64,000 bases of DNA from Streptomyces sp. MP131-18 (GCF_001984575.1 NZ_LZNS01000001.1:6421815-6485814), one strand, 5' to 3'. Positions 1 to 8,536 are shown, numbered from the stretch's first letter. Program-made: numbers and translations. Notes: generated by a model from the letters alone, not told the origin.

Positions 1-108
1 CGTTCCGAACGGGACGCCGGCTCGGCCGAAGCCGCGACGGCACTCGCCGCGGACCTCGACGAGGCGCGCACCGGCCAGTTGGCCGAGCTGGAACGGCTCG
101 GCGGCTGA
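1..108 (+). CDS. C-terminal end of an unidentified protein (partial)
   Basis: The first frame is open from the window edge to a TGA at 106-108 and gives 35 residues ending in ELERLGG. The piece is rich in Ala, Glu, Asp and Leu and looks helical. It lies on the same strand as the following glucanase gene, 67 bases upstream. Too little is visible to name a family. Confidence 0.5.
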   Translation, partial: RSERDAGSAEAATALAADLDEARTGQLAELERLGG

Positions 109-175
109 CCCCGCGCACCCCGCCCGGCGGCCCCGCCGCCGCACCCCCCACCAAGGAAAGGACCAGGACGAGATC

Positions 176-1507
176 ATGCATGCCAAGAAACCGAGGAGGC
201 GCCTGCCGCGCGTCGCGGCCGCGGCGGTGGCCGCAACGGCGACGCTCCTCGGCCTCATCGCCACGGCCGGACCCTCCTCGGCCGCGGCCGACGAGGTGCT
301 GCTGTCCTACAACAAGCCGGCGCAGGCGTCGACGTCACAGAACGACGGCAGCTGCTGGGAGTGCACCCCGGACAAGGCGCTCGACAACGACCCGGCGAGC
401 CGCTGGGCCACCTCCCCCGAGGGCGGCTGGGTGGACCCGGGCTGGTTCTACGTCGACCTGGGCGCCACCGCCGACATCAGCCGCGTCGTCCTCCAGTGGG
501 ACCCGGCCTACGCCGTCAACTACCAGATCCAGGTCTCCGACGACGCCCAGAACTGGGAGACCGTCCACGAGAACACCGACGGCCCCGGTTACCGCGAGGA
601 CATCGCCGTCACCGGGACCGGCCGCTACGTGCGGATGTACGGCACCGAGCGGTCGAACGGCTACGGGTACTCGCTGTGGGAGTTCCAGGTGTACGGCACC
701 GGCGGCTCCCCCGAGACCCCGCCGCCGCTGCCGCCCGACCCGTCCGACCCGCCGGAGCTGGTGTGGAGCGACGAGTTCGACGGCCCGGCGGGCGCCACCC
801 CGGACCCGGCCAAGTGGAGCGCTGACCCGGGCAACGGCCGCAACAACGAACTCCAGATGTACACCGACAACGAGAACACCACGATGGACGGCAACGGCAG
901 TCTGGTGATCGAATCGCGCCGCGAGGAGACGCCCGGGTCCGCGTGCCCGCCCGACCCGCTGAGCGGTAGCACCACCTGCCAGTACACCTCGGGCCGCATC
1001 AACACCTACGGCAAGTTCGACTTCACCTACGGGCGGGTCGAGGCCCGCATCCAGGTGGCCAGCACCCGCGGGATGTGGCCGGCGTTCTGGATGCTCGGCT
1101 CCGACTTCTACTCCGAGGGCAGGCCTTGGCCCTACACCGGTGAGATCGACATCATGGAGCACGTGGGCCACGAGCCCAACACCGTGCACTCCACGCTGCA
1201 CGCCCCGGCCTACAACGGCGCGGGCGGCCACGGCAACTCCTACGAGCTGCCCGAGCCGGCCTCCGCCGACTTCCACGTCTACGCCGTGGAGTGGGACAGC
1301 CAGGGCATGGTGTTCACCGTGGACGACCAGGTCGTCCACACCGTCGACCGCGCGGAGCTGGAGAGGACGGTCGGGCCCTGGGTCTTCGACCACGACTTCT
1401 TCATCATCCTGAACACCGCGGTGGGCGGCGACTGGCCGGGGCCGCCCGACGGCTCCACGGTCTTCCCGCAGCAGATGCGCGTGGACTACGTCCGCGTCTA
1501 TCAGTGA
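176..1507 (+). CDS. Secreted GH16 family beta-glucanase with N-terminal discoidin (CBM32-like) domain
   Basis: 443-residue predicted extracellular glycoside hydrolase. A signal peptide (about residues 1-38) has an RRR-containing basic start, an Ala-rich core and an SSAAA end. Residues ~42-175 form an F5/8 type C (discoidin) carbohydrate-binding fold (KALDNDPASRWATS and WEFQVYG motifs). A Pro-rich linker (~176-193) leads to a GH16 catalytic domain beginning WSDEFDG. The retaining-glycosidase motif ExDxxE is intact (E323, D325, E328 in GEIDIMEH), giving nucleophile and acid/base. GH16 enzymes cut beta-1,3 or beta-1,3-1,4 glucans, agar or similar polymers; the exact substrate cannot be read here. 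ATG 176 follows a purine-rich AAGGAAAGGA. The convergent LacI gene is a possible regulator by position only. Confidence 0.92.
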   Translation: MHAKKPRRRLPRVAAAAVAATATLLGLIATAGPSSAAADEVLLSYNKPAQASTSQNDGSCWECTPDKALDNDPASRWATSPEGGWVDPGWFYVDLGATADISRVVLQWDPAYAVNYQIQVSDDAQNWETVHENTDGPGYREDIAVTGTGRYVRMYGTERSNGYGYSLWEFQVYGTGGSPETPPPLPPDPSDPPELVWSDEFDGPAGATPDPAKWSADPGNGRNNELQMYTDNENTTMDGNGSLVIESRREETPGSACPPDPLSGSTTCQYTSGRINTYGKFDFTYGRVEARIQVASTRGMWPAFWMLGSDFYSEGRPWPYTGEIDIMEHVGHEPNTVHSTLHAPAYNGAGGHGNSYELPEPASADFHVYAVEWDSQGMVFTVDDQVVHTVDRAELERTVGPWVFDHDFFIILNTAVGGDWPGPPDGSTVFPQQMRVDYVRVYQ

Positions 1508-1515
1508 GCCGGCCG

Positions 1516-1551
1516 GCCGCCGGCGCCCGACCTTCCCCGGGCGCCGGCGGC
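1516..1551. terminator. Bidirectional hairpin terminator between GH16 gene and LacI gene
   Basis: A perfect 13-bp stem (GCCGCCGGCGCCC, loop of 10, then its complement) sits in the 69-base gap between two converging genes. There is no U-run, as is usual in Streptomyces. Confidence 0.7.
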
Positions 1552-1576
1552 TCGCCACGTCCCCTGACAGGCGCGC

Positions 1577-2629
1577 TCACGCGCTCTGCCGCACCACGAG
1601 CGCGGAGGGGAACACCACGGAGGGCAGCGGCCGTTCCCCCGTGTCGATCTGCCGCAGCAGCAGCCGCGCCATCTCCGCCGCCATCTCCTCCACCGGCTGA
1701 CGCACCGTCGTCAGCGGCGGATCGCAGGCCAGCGCCGAGCTGCTGTCGTCGAAGCCGACCACCGCCACATCGTCGGGCACCCGCCTGCCGTGCCGGTGCA
1801 GCGCCGCCACCGCGCCCAGCGCCATCAGGTCCGACGCGACGAACACGGCGTCCAGGTCCGGGCACCGGTCGAGCAGCCGCTTCATCCCCAGCGCGCCGCT
1901 CGCCTGGGTGAAATCGCCCTCCGCCCAAAGCACTTCGGGCAGTCCGTGCTCGGCCATCGCCGCGCGGAAGCCGGCGAGCCGCTCCTGGGCGACCGTCATG
2001 TCCTGCGGCCCGGCGATCGCGCCCACCCGCCGCCGCCCCGTCGCCGCCAGGTGCTCCGCGGCCAGCAGCGCCCCGGCCCGCTGGTCCGCGTCGACGTAGG
2101 TGATGGCCGTCGGCGCCGCCGGCCGGCCCGCGAGCACCGCGGGCAGCGCGGTCGAGGCCAGCAGCCGCGGCAGCGGATCGGCCGCGTGCGAGGAGATCAG
2201 CACCACCCCGTCCACGTGCCCCTGCCGGAGATAGCCGAGCAGCTGCGTGCGCGACGCCTCGTCGTCCGCCAGCATCAGCATCACCTGCACGCCGCGCGGG
2301 CGCGCCACTTCGAGCAGCCCGGTCACCACGCGCCCGAAGTAGGGGTCGGAGAACATCCGCCCGACGAACGGCCCCGACACGTCCCGCTGCTCGCGCTCCG
2401 ACACCACGAGCGCCACCGAGTCGGTGCGCCGGGTCACCAGGGAACGCGCCGCCCGGTTCGGCACGTAACGGGTGCGGGCGATCGCCTCCTCGACCAGCTT
2501 GCGCAGGCGCGGGTCGACGGTCGACTCGCCGTTGATCACCCGGGAGACGGTGGCGCGCGACACCCCGGCGGCGCGGGCCACGTGCTCCAGCGTGACGGGC
2601 CTGGACGGCGAGGGCGGCTCCGTGGTCAC
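1577..2629 (-). CDS. LacI family transcriptional regulator
   Basis: 350 residues if begun at GTG 2629, giving the usual LacI length. The N-terminal helix-turn-helix and hinge (about residues 12-60, TLEHVARAAGVSRATVSRVI) are followed by a periplasmic-binding-protein-like effector domain ending near AVVGFDDSSSALACDPPLTT. The family represses sugar catabolic genes and releases DNA when a sugar binds. An upstream in-frame extension would run into the divergent gene and looks non-coding. The downstream, convergent neighbour is a GH16 glucanase, so regulation of polysaccharide use is plausible but inferred. No LacI palindrome is visible in the GH16 leader; a perfect one lies at 61711-61722 before the pectate lyase gene. 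Confidence 0.93.
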   Translation of the reverse strand: MTTEPPSPSRPVTLEHVARAAGVSRATVSRVINGESTVDPRLRKLVEEAIARTRYVPNRAARSLVTRRTDSVALVVSEREQRDVSGPFVGRMFSDPYFGRVVTGLLEVARPRGVQVMLMLADDEASRTQLLGYLRQGHVDGVVLISSHAADPLPRLLASTALPAVLAGRPAAPTAITYVDADQRAGALLAAEHLAATGRRRVGAIAGPQDMTVAQERLAGFRAAMAEHGLPEVLWAEGDFTQASGALGMKRLLDRCPDLDAVFVASDLMALGAVAALHRHGRRVPDDVAVVGFDDSSSALACDPPLTTVRQPVEEMAAEMARLLLRQIDTGERPLPSVVFPSALVVRQSA

Positions 2630-2647
2630 CCCGCATTTATACCCTCG

Positions 2648-2653
2648 TAGGCT
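2648..2653 (+). promoter_or_regulatory. Leaderless-type -10 box for the flavoprotein gene
   Basis: TAGGCT ends 7 nt before GTG 2661, so transcription would begin at or next to the start codon. No Shine-Dalgarno sequence precedes that GTG. Confidence 0.5.
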
Positions 2654-2660
2654 GGAGCCC

Positions 2661-3872
2661 GTGACTGATGAGCGTGCCGTGATCGTCGGTGCGGGGCTGG
2701 CCGGCGCGTGGACGGCCGCCCGGCTGAGGGAGCAGGGCTTCGAAGGACGGGTCACCCTGCTCGGCGCCGAGCCCCACCCGCCCTACGACAGACCGCCGCT
2801 GTCCAAGGAAGTGCTCCTGGGCACGGGCGACGCCGCGGACACCGCACTGGACATCGACTTCGCCGCCCTCGGCATCGACCTGCTGCCGGGCCGCGCCGCG
2901 ACCGGGCTGCGGCCCGCCGCGCGGCTGCTCGACACCGACACCGGGCCGCTGCCGTACGACCACCTCGTGCTGGCCACCGGTGCCGAGCCGGTCACGCTGC
3001 CCGGCACCGCCGGGCAGCCGAACGTCTCCGTGCTGCGCACCCTGGACGACGCCCGCCGCCTGAAGCGGGTCCTCGACGCCCGCCGCAGCGTGGTGGCGGT
3101 CGGCGCGGGCTGGATCGGCGCCGAGACCGCCACCGCGGCCCGCGCCGCCGGCTGCCGCGTCACCGTCGTCGAGGCGGCGCACCAGCCGCTGCCCGGCGCG
3201 CTGCCCGCCGCGTTCGCGGAGCCCATGCGGCGGTGGTACGCCGAGGCGGGCGCCGAGCTGCGCACCGGGCACGCGGTCACCGCGGTCCGCGACGGCGAGG
3301 TGGAGCTGGCCGACGGCACGGTCATCGGCGCGGACGCCGTTCTCGTCGGCATCGGCTCGCGGCCCGCCACCGGCTGGCTGGCCGGGTCAGGGATCGGCCT
3401 GGCGCCCGACGGCTCCGTCCGTGCGGACGAACGGCTGCGCACCGACGCACCGGGCGTGTACGCGGTGGGGGACTGCGCGTCCTACCCCTCCGCCAGGTAC
3501 GGCAGGCGGCTGCTGGTCCACCACTGGGACAACGCGCTGACCGGCCCCGCCACCGTCGCCGCCGGCATCCTCGGCCGGGTGGAGGTCCACGACCCGGTGC
3601 CCTACTTCTGGTCCGAGCAGTTCGGCCGCCGCGTGCAGTTCGCGGGCCGGCACGCCGAGGGCGACCTGCCGGTGCGGCGCGGCGACCCGGCCGCGGGGGA
3701 CGCCGCCTGGTCGGTGTGCTGGCTGCGGGCGGACGGCACGCCCACCGCGCTGCTGACCGTCGACAAGCCGCGCGACCTCATGCAGGGGCGCCGCCTGCTC
3801 CAGCGGGCCGTGCCCCTCGACCCCGCGCTCGTCGCCGACCCGTCCGTACCACTCAAGGCCACCGCCCGCTGA
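2661..3872 (+). CDS. NAD(P)/FAD-dependent oxidoreductase, ferredoxin reductase-like
   Basis: 403 residues. The N-terminal FAD-binding Rossmann motif VGAGLAG (about residues 8-14) is followed by PYDRPPLSKE, typical of the ferredoxin-reductase branch that includes BphA4 and rhodocoxin reductase. A second dinucleotide motif, VGAGWIG, lies near residue 150, and GVYAVGDCAS near 270 marks the second FAD contact. Such enzymes move electrons from NAD(P)H to a ferredoxin or rubredoxin that serves a P450 or oxygenase; no partner ferredoxin is visible nearby. GTG 2661 is chosen because TAGGCT lies 7 nt upstream and the divergent LacI gene begins at 2629. The protein is soluble, with no membrane segment. 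Confidence 0.9.
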   Translation: MTDERAVIVGAGLAGAWTAARLREQGFEGRVTLLGAEPHPPYDRPPLSKEVLLGTGDAADTALDIDFAALGIDLLPGRAATGLRPAARLLDTDTGPLPYDHLVLATGAEPVTLPGTAGQPNVSVLRTLDDARRLKRVLDARRSVVAVGAGWIGAETATAARAAGCRVTVVEAAHQPLPGALPAAFAEPMRRWYAEAGAELRTGHAVTAVRDGEVELADGTVIGADAVLVGIGSRPATGWLAGSGIGLAPDGSVRADERLRTDAPGVYAVGDCASYPSARYGRRLLVHHWDNALTGPATVAAGILGRVEVHDPVPYFWSEQFGRRVQFAGRHAEGDLPVRRGDPAAGDAAWSVCWLRADGTPTALLTVDKPRDLMQGRRLLQRAVPLDPALVADPSVPLKATAR

Positions 3873-3892
3873 CGACTGTCGGTGCGAGATGG

Positions 3893-3898
3893 CAGGCT
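3893..3898 (+). promoter_or_regulatory. Leaderless-type -10 box for the Rv2175c-like gene
   Basis: CAGGCT is followed by exactly 6 nt and then GTG 3905. It fits the NANNNT pattern seen before several other genes here. Confidence 0.4.
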
Positions 3899-3904
3899 GG
3901 AGGG

Positions 3905-4270
3905 GTGACCGAGATTGATGCGAAGACCGACGCTCTCGTCCCCGCCTGGCTCACCCTCCCCGACATCGCAGACGAGCTGGAGGTGGAGGTGACGCGTGTC
4001 CGCCAGCTGGTCAAGGAAGGCCAGCTGATCGCGGTGCGCAGGGGGGAGGGCCGCATCCTCCAGGTGCCCGCCGCCTTCATCGGCGAGGGAAAGATCGTCC
4101 GTGGCCTGGTCGGGACCCTGACCCTGCTGCGGGACGACGGCTTCACCGACGAGGAGATGCTGGAGTGGCTGTTCACACCGGACGACAGCCTCCCCGGCAC
4201 GCCCGCCCAGGCCCTGCGCGAGAATCGGGGCACGGAGGTGAAGCGCCGTGCCCAGGCGCTCGCCGTGTGA
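3905..4270 (+). CDS. Rv2175c family DNA-binding protein (winged helix)
   Basis: 121-residue cytoplasmic protein. An N-terminal winged helix-turn-helix (about residues 14-60, TLPDIADELEVEVTRVRQLV, then a wing with RRGEGRILQVP) is followed by a helical C-terminal domain (EEMLEWLFTPDDSLPGTPAQAL) of the Rv2175c family. In Mycobacterium tuberculosis Rv2175c is a DNA-binding substrate of the kinase PknL; whether this copy is phosphorylated is unknown, though a Ser/Thr kinase gene lies at 42.7-44.2 kb. The gene sits between the flavoprotein gene and thiE on the same strand. The start at GTG 3905 rests on homology and the -10 box 6 nt upstream. Confidence 0.85.
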   Translation: MTEIDAKTDALVPAWLTLPDIADELEVEVTRVRQLVKEGQLIAVRRGEGRILQVPAAFIGEGKIVRGLVGTLTLLRDDGFTDEEMLEWLFTPDDSLPGTPAQALRENRGTEVKRRAQALAV

Positions 4271-4318
4271 GCTGACCACCGCGTGAGACTGACCACCGTC
4301 ACGACCCGAGGGGGACCC

Positions 4319-4966
4319 ATGCGGCTCGCCGATGCCCGGCTCTATCTGTGCACCGACGCCAGGAGGCGGGAGGGCGATCTGCCGGCCTTCCTCGACGCCG
4401 TGCTGGCCGGCGGCGTCGACATCGTGCAGCTGCGGGACAAGGGCATGGAGGCGGCCGAGGAGCTGGAGCACCTGGCCGTCTTCGCCGACGCCTGCCGGCG
4501 GCACGGGAAGCTCCTCGCCGTCAACGACCGGGCCGATGTCGCGCACGCCGCCGGTTCCCACGTGCTCCACCTCGGCCAGGGCGATCTGCCCGTCGCCGCC
4601 GCCCGGGCCATCCTGGGCGGCGGCGTCGCCGTCGGCCGCTCCACCCACAGCGAGAGCCAGGTGGACGCGGCCCTGGCCGACCCCGCGGTGGACTACTTCT
4701 GCACCGGCCCGTGCTGGCCCACCCCGACCAAGCCGGGCCGGGCCGCCCCCGGCCTGCCGCTGGTGCGGTACGCCGCGTCGGTGGCCGGTGACCGTCCGTG
4801 GTTCGCCATCGGCGGCATCGACGCGGGCAATCTGGCGGAGGTCATGGCCGCGGGCGCGCGCCGCGTGGTGGTTGTCAGGGCCCTCACGCAGGCGGCCGAT
4901 CCGGGCGCGGCGGCGGCGGAGCTGGCCGGCCGGCTGCGGGCGTCCGCGGGCCGGACGGACGGGTGA
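4319..4966 (+). CDS. thiE: Thiamine phosphate synthase
   Basis: 215-residue TIM-barrel enzyme that joins the thiazole phosphate and hydroxymethylpyrimidine pyrophosphate to make thiamine monophosphate in the cytoplasm. Visible family motifs are VDIVQLRDKG, a VNDRADVAHA stretch, GRSTHS, the pyrophosphate loop near PTPTKPGR, and FAIGGIDAGN near the C-terminus. ATG 4319 follows GAGGGGGA at good spacing; an upstream GTG at 4283 lacks a ribosome site. No TPP riboswitch is recognisable in the 48-base gap upstream, so it may be read with the gene before it. metF follows on the same strand with its own promoter. Confidence 0.93.
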   Translation: MRLADARLYLCTDARRREGDLPAFLDAVLAGGVDIVQLRDKGMEAAEELEHLAVFADACRRHGKLLAVNDRADVAHAAGSHVLHLGQGDLPVAAARAILGGGVAVGRSTHSESQVDAALADPAVDYFCTGPCWPTPTKPGRAAPGLPLVRYAASVAGDRPWFAIGGIDAGNLAEVMAAGARRVVVVRALTQAADPGAAAAELAGRLRASAGRTDG

Positions 4967-4984
4967 TCCGTTCCGCGCCGTGGG

Positions 4985-4990
4985 TAACCT
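4985..4990 (+). promoter_or_regulatory. Leaderless-type -10 box for metF
   Basis: TAACCT lies exactly 6 nt before ATG 4997, with no Shine-Dalgarno sequence in between. The -35 region is weak. Confidence 0.55.
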
Positions 4991-4996
4991 GCACTC

Positions 4997-5923
4997 ATGG
5001 CTTCTGGGATCGCCAGCAGGATGACCGGACGGGCGCAGACCGTGCGCGAGCTGCTCGCCGCCGGTGAGCGCTCGTTCTCCTTCGAGTTCAGCCCGCCGAA
5101 GACCGAGAAGGGCGAGCGCACCCTGTGGAACGCGATCCGCAGGGTCGAGGCGGTGGCGCCCACGTTCGTCTCGGTCACCTACGGCGCGGGCGGCTCCTCC
5201 CGGGAGCGCACCGTGCGGGCCACCGAGCGGATCGCCACCGACACCACGCTGACCCCGGTCGCGCACCTCACCGCCGTCAACCACTCCGTCGCCGAGCTGC
5301 GCAACATCGTGGGCCAGTACGCGGGCGCCGGCATCCGCAACATGCTGGCGCTGCGCGGCGATCCGCCGGGCGATCCGATGGGGGAGTGGACCAGACATCC
5401 GGAAGGCGTCGGCTACGCCGCCGAGCTGGTCGCGCTCATCAAGGAGGCGGGCGACTTCTGCGTCGGGGTCGCCGCGTTCCCCGAGATGCACCCGCGGTCG
5501 GTGGACTGGGAGACCGACATCAGGCATTTCGTCAACAAGTGCCGCGCCGGAGCCGACTTCGCCATCACGCAGATGTTCTTCTACCCCGAGGATTACCTGC
5601 GGCTGCGCGACCGGGTCGCCGCCGCGGGCTGCGAGACCCCCATCATCCCGGAGATCATGCCGATCACGAACGTACGGCAGATCGAGCGGTTCACGCAGCT
5701 CAGCAATGCGGCGTTCCCACCGGAGTTGGAAAGGCGCATCCACGCGGTCAAAGACGACCCGATGGCTGTACGCTCGGTCGGGATTGACTTCGCCACGGAG
5801 CTTTGTGCGAGGCTGATGGACGAGGACATTCCCGGACTCCACTTCATCACGCTGAACACGTCGACCCACTCCACGGCGACGCTGGATGTCTACCGGAACC
5901 TGGGTCTGGACCAACGGACTTAG
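4997..5923 (+). CDS. metF: Methylenetetrahydrofolate reductase
   Basis: 308-residue FAD-dependent TIM-barrel enzyme that reduces 5,10-methylenetetrahydrofolate to 5-methyltetrahydrofolate for methionine synthesis. The family start FEFSPPKTEKG (about residues 30-40), with the catalytic Glu in FSFEFSPPK, is present. So are VSVTYGAGGS, the NMLALRGDPP flavin loop and the C-terminal GLHFITLNTS. Length matches bacterial MetF. A TAACCT box 6 nt upstream suggests a leaderless transcript. The next gene begins 28 bases after the stop and is probably co-transcribed. Confidence 0.96.
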   Translation: MASGIASRMTGRAQTVRELLAAGERSFSFEFSPPKTEKGERTLWNAIRRVEAVAPTFVSVTYGAGGSSRERTVRATERIATDTTLTPVAHLTAVNHSVAELRNIVGQYAGAGIRNMLALRGDPPGDPMGEWTRHPEGVGYAAELVALIKEAGDFCVGVAAFPEMHPRSVDWETDIRHFVNKCRAGADFAITQMFFYPEDYLRLRDRVAAAGCETPIIPEIMPITNVRQIERFTQLSNAAFPPELERRIHAVKDDPMAVRSVGIDFATELCARLMDEDIPGLHFITLNTSTHSTATLDVYRNLGLDQRT

Positions 5924-5951
5924 GGCCGGATCTGCGCAGAGAGGGGCGTAC

Positions 5952-6866
5952 ATGGGCTGGACGGTCCTCTACCTCGCCTTTGGCGTCGTGGCCCTGTGGC
6001 TGCTAGGTGAGGTTCTGCTCCAGTACAAGGCCCGGCTGCGCTGGCGGCTGGTGGCCTTCAGCGGCTTCCTCGGCGTCGTGATCGGGGTCCTGCTGCCCTC
6101 GGTGCCCGTCATCGCGCTCGGCGCGGTGGCCTTCGCGACGGGGCAGACGTTCGTCACGCTCTCCTTCCGCCGCGGCTTCTCCACCGGCTGGGCGCTCGGC
6201 GGCAAGCCGGGCACCAGCAAGCGGCGCCGGGCGGGCGGCGGCGGCTCGGTGCAGCCGATGCCGCCGGTACCGGACGCGTCGGCCGCCCCGCCCGACGAGG
6301 GGCCCGCCACCGCGGAGTTCGCCGCGGCCCGCCCCGGCGCCGAGGACTATCCGGACGCGTCGGACTACGGGGACGGCATACCTCCCGAGCCCGCGGGGCA
6401 GCCGCAGCCCGCCGCCGACTACGCGGACTCCTACGCGCCGGGCGGGTACCAGGAGCCGTACCCCGGGGCGCAGGACACCGGCGAGAGCTACACCTACGCC
6501 GGGCAGTACGCCGCCGAGCCCGCCGGCTGGGGGTCCCCGGCGGAGAGCTGGCGCGGCGGCCCGTCCTACCCCGGCACCGACCAGCAGGAGGCGCAGCCGT
6601 ACGCCCAGGACTACCCGGCCCAGCAGACCGGTTACGGCGACGAGCAGGGCACGGCCGCCTGGCCGGCGGCCGGCGGCGGCGACCCGTACTACCAGGAGAC
6701 GCCGCCCGGCGGGCTGTGGGTGCCGCAGCAGCGCGAGCCGTCCGTGGCCGCGCCCGAGCCCGGCTACGGCTACCCGCAGGAGCCGCAGCAGGACCCGTCC
6801 CCCGGGCGGGACGGCTACGACTCCTCGGGCCAGGGCTACTACTTCACCGACGATCAGCGTTACTGA
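5952..6866 (+). CDS. Membrane protein with long Tyr/Pro/Gly/Gln-rich cytoplasmic or external tail
   Basis: 304 residues, family not recognised. Two hydrophobic segments lie at about residues 3-23 and 33-68 (the second is long and may be a hairpin), separated by a basic stretch KARLRWR. After KRRRAGGG (about 97) the rest, some 200 residues, is low complexity: repeated Tyr, Pro, Gly, Ala, Gln and acidic residues (YPGAQDTGESYTYAG, YAQDYPAQQTGYG). ATG 5952 has GAGAGGGG upstream; an earlier in-frame ATG lies inside metF. It follows metF by 28 bases and ends before a convergent gene. No function can be assigned. Confidence 0.8.
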   Translation: MGWTVLYLAFGVVALWLLGEVLLQYKARLRWRLVAFSGFLGVVIGVLLPSVPVIALGAVAFATGQTFVTLSFRRGFSTGWALGGKPGTSKRRRAGGGGSVQPMPPVPDASAAPPDEGPATAEFAAARPGAEDYPDASDYGDGIPPEPAGQPQPAADYADSYAPGGYQEPYPGAQDTGESYTYAGQYAAEPAGWGSPAESWRGGPSYPGTDQQEAQPYAQDYPAQQTGYGDEQGTAAWPAAGGGDPYYQETPPGGLWVPQQREPSVAAPEPGYGYPQEPQQDPSPGRDGYDSSGQGYYFTDDQRY

Positions 6867-6887
6867 CCCCTCCACCCGGCGCGCGAC

Positions 6888-6913
6888 GGCCGCGGAGCGG
6901 CCGAGCCGCGGCC
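6888..6913. terminator. Hairpin between convergent genes
   Basis: GGCCGCGG and its complement CCGCGGCC are separated by 10 bases, in the 67-base gap between the membrane-protein gene (plus) and the oxidoreductase gene (minus). Confidence 0.5.
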
Positions 6914-6933
6914 CCAGGGCCTGGGCCTGGGAT

Positions 6934-8340
6934 CTAGGACGAGCCGCGCCAGTCGGGGCCCTCGGTGATCAGGCCCGCGGCCAGTGCCCCCGACATTCCG
7001 GCGTTGGCCAGGCCGCCGCCCGGGTGGGCCAGCGCCCCGGCCCGGTAGGCGCCGGGCAGGCGGCCCGTGGTGGCCGCCGCCAGGTGGGCGCCGCCGCCGC
7101 CCGCGAACGCCGGGGGCGGCACCACCCCGCCCGGTACGCCGGTCTGCCGTTCGATGTCGAGCGGGGTGCGCGCCTCGTGCCACAACGCGCGCTCCCGCAG
7201 CGCGAGGCCCGCCGCGTCGGCGGCGGACAGCAGCCGTTCCGCCCACCGCGCGGCCACGGCGGGCGCGGACCAGTCGGGCCCGTCGGTGCCCGTGGGCACC
7301 CGCGCCGACAGCACGGCAGTCTCGTGCTCCGCGTCGGGGCGCAGCGCGGGGTCGTCCGGGCGCAGTACCGAGACGGTCAGGCCGTCCGCGTGGGCCAGCG
7401 TGCGGTGCGGGGTGCCCGCGGGCCGAGCGCCGCGCAGCGCCAGCAGCAGCGTGAACCGGCTGCTGCCCGAGGGCGGTGCCCCGACGCCCGCGGCGCTCCA
7501 GACGACCGAGTCGGCCGGGAGCCTGCGGCCGTCGGCCAGTTCCACGCCCGCCGCGCGGCCGTCGCGGGACAGCAGCCGGGCCGCGGCCGTACCGAACGCG
7601 AACTCCACGCCGCGGTCCAGGCACCGCCGGTGGACGGCGTCCGCGAGGGCCCGCATCCCGCCCGCCGGATACCAGGTGCCGAAGGTCTGCTCGATATAGG
7701 CCAGGACGGCCGCGCTCGGCGGCACGCGCTCCGGATCGCAGCCGTAGTCCTGCACCAGGCCGGTCAGCAGCGCGGCGAGCCGCGGGTCGCGCAACTCCTG
7801 TGCGGCCAGCGCCGCGAGCGTGGCCGGGCGGCGGCGCAGCACGCCGCGCCTCGCCGGATACGGGTCGCCCTCCCCGGTCAGCCGCGCGGACACGGGCGTC
7901 GTCAGCGGCTCCTCCATCAGGGGGCGGCGCGTCGCCTCCCACGTCTCCCGCGCCCGCCCGAGCAGCTCGGCCCAGCGCGCCCCGGCGCCGCCGCCGAACG
8001 CCGCGTCCAGGGCCTGTCTGACCCCGCCGAGGCCCGCCGGGAGCCGCACCGCGGTGCCGTCCGTGAACCGGTGCTCCACGGCCGGGTCGACCCGGGCGAG
8101 GTCCACGCACCCGGCGAGCTCCACCCGGCCGGTCTTGATGAACAAGTCCCGCCAGACGGCGGGGAAGTACAGCAGCCCGGGCCCGGTGTCGAAGGCGAAC
8201 CCGTCACGTTCCGCGCGGCCGACCGCGCCGCCGTGGGTGCCGGAGCGCTCCAGCACCGTCACCCGGTGGCCCGCCCTGGCCAGCCGGGCCGCAACCGCCA
8301 TGGCGCCCATGCCGGCGCCGACCACCACGATCCGGGACAT
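6934..8340 (-). CDS. Phytoene desaturase (CrtI)-like FAD-dependent oxidoreductase
   Basis: 468 residues. The N-terminal dinucleotide fold VVVGAGMGAMAVAARLA (about residues 5-21), LERSGTHGG and FDTGPGLLYFPAVWRDL match the CrtI/CrtO amine-oxidase-like family. The C-terminal part carries the family ending in which a GG..NAGMSGALAAGL segment closes the FAD site. The family desaturates or oxidises carotenoid or other polyene substrates, but no other carotenoid gene is visible, so the substrate is open. ATG 8340 has no clear ribosome site but has TAGGGT 8 nt upstream. The TetR gene lies upstream on the same strand, with a periodic repeat in the gap, suggesting direct control. Confidence 0.85.
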   Translation of the reverse strand: MSRIVVVGAGMGAMAVAARLARAGHRVTVLERSGTHGGAVGRAERDGFAFDTGPGLLYFPAVWRDLFIKTGRVELAGCVDLARVDPAVEHRFTDGTAVRLPAGLGGVRQALDAAFGGGAGARWAELLGRARETWEATRRPLMEEPLTTPVSARLTGEGDPYPARRGVLRRRPATLAALAAQELRDPRLAALLTGLVQDYGCDPERVPPSAAVLAYIEQTFGTWYPAGGMRALADAVHRRCLDRGVEFAFGTAAARLLSRDGRAAGVELADGRRLPADSVVWSAAGVGAPPSGSSRFTLLLALRGARPAGTPHRTLAHADGLTVSVLRPDDPALRPDAEHETAVLSARVPTGTDGPDWSAPAVAARWAERLLSAADAAGLALRERALWHEARTPLDIERQTGVPGGVVPPPAFAGGGGAHLAAATTGRLPGAYRAGALAHPGGGLANAGMSGALAAGLITEGPDWRGSS

Positions 8341-8348
8341 GGGCCAGC

Positions 8349-8354
8349 ACCCTA
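8349..8354 (-). promoter_or_regulatory. -10 box for the CrtI-like gene
   Basis: On the minus strand TAGGGT ends 8 nt before ATG 8340. The TGAGTA repeats begin 8 bases further upstream, where a regulator could block polymerase. Confidence 0.45.
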
Positions 8355-8361
8355 CCCGGCC

Positions 8362-8391
8362 TGAGTACCCGGGTGAGTAGGCGCCTGAGTA
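8362..8391. repeat. Three TGAGTA repeats at exact 12-nt spacing (candidate operator)
   Basis: TGAGTA occurs at 8362, 8374 and 8386, each one helical turn and a little apart, with CCCGGG and GGCGCC as the 6-nt spacers. Both spacers are themselves self-complementary. The array lies just upstream of the CrtI-like gene's -10 box and downstream of the TetR gene. It may be the operator of that TetR regulator. Confidence 0.55.
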
Positions 8392-8536
8392 CGAGCGCCG
8401 ATGGGAGGGGAGGTGCGGCCGCGGGAAGGTTGTTCCTGGCAGGCCCCGGGGGGACCGCACCGCCGGCACGGGGCGGCGGAGCGGGCGGGGCCCTGCCGTC
8501 CCGGGGGTGGGAGCCTCGCCGGGGGTGCGCGGGCCG

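Noticed and set aside
4267..4318. TPP riboswitch before thiE
   Set aside because: The gap is too short and lacks the conserved thi-box sequence.
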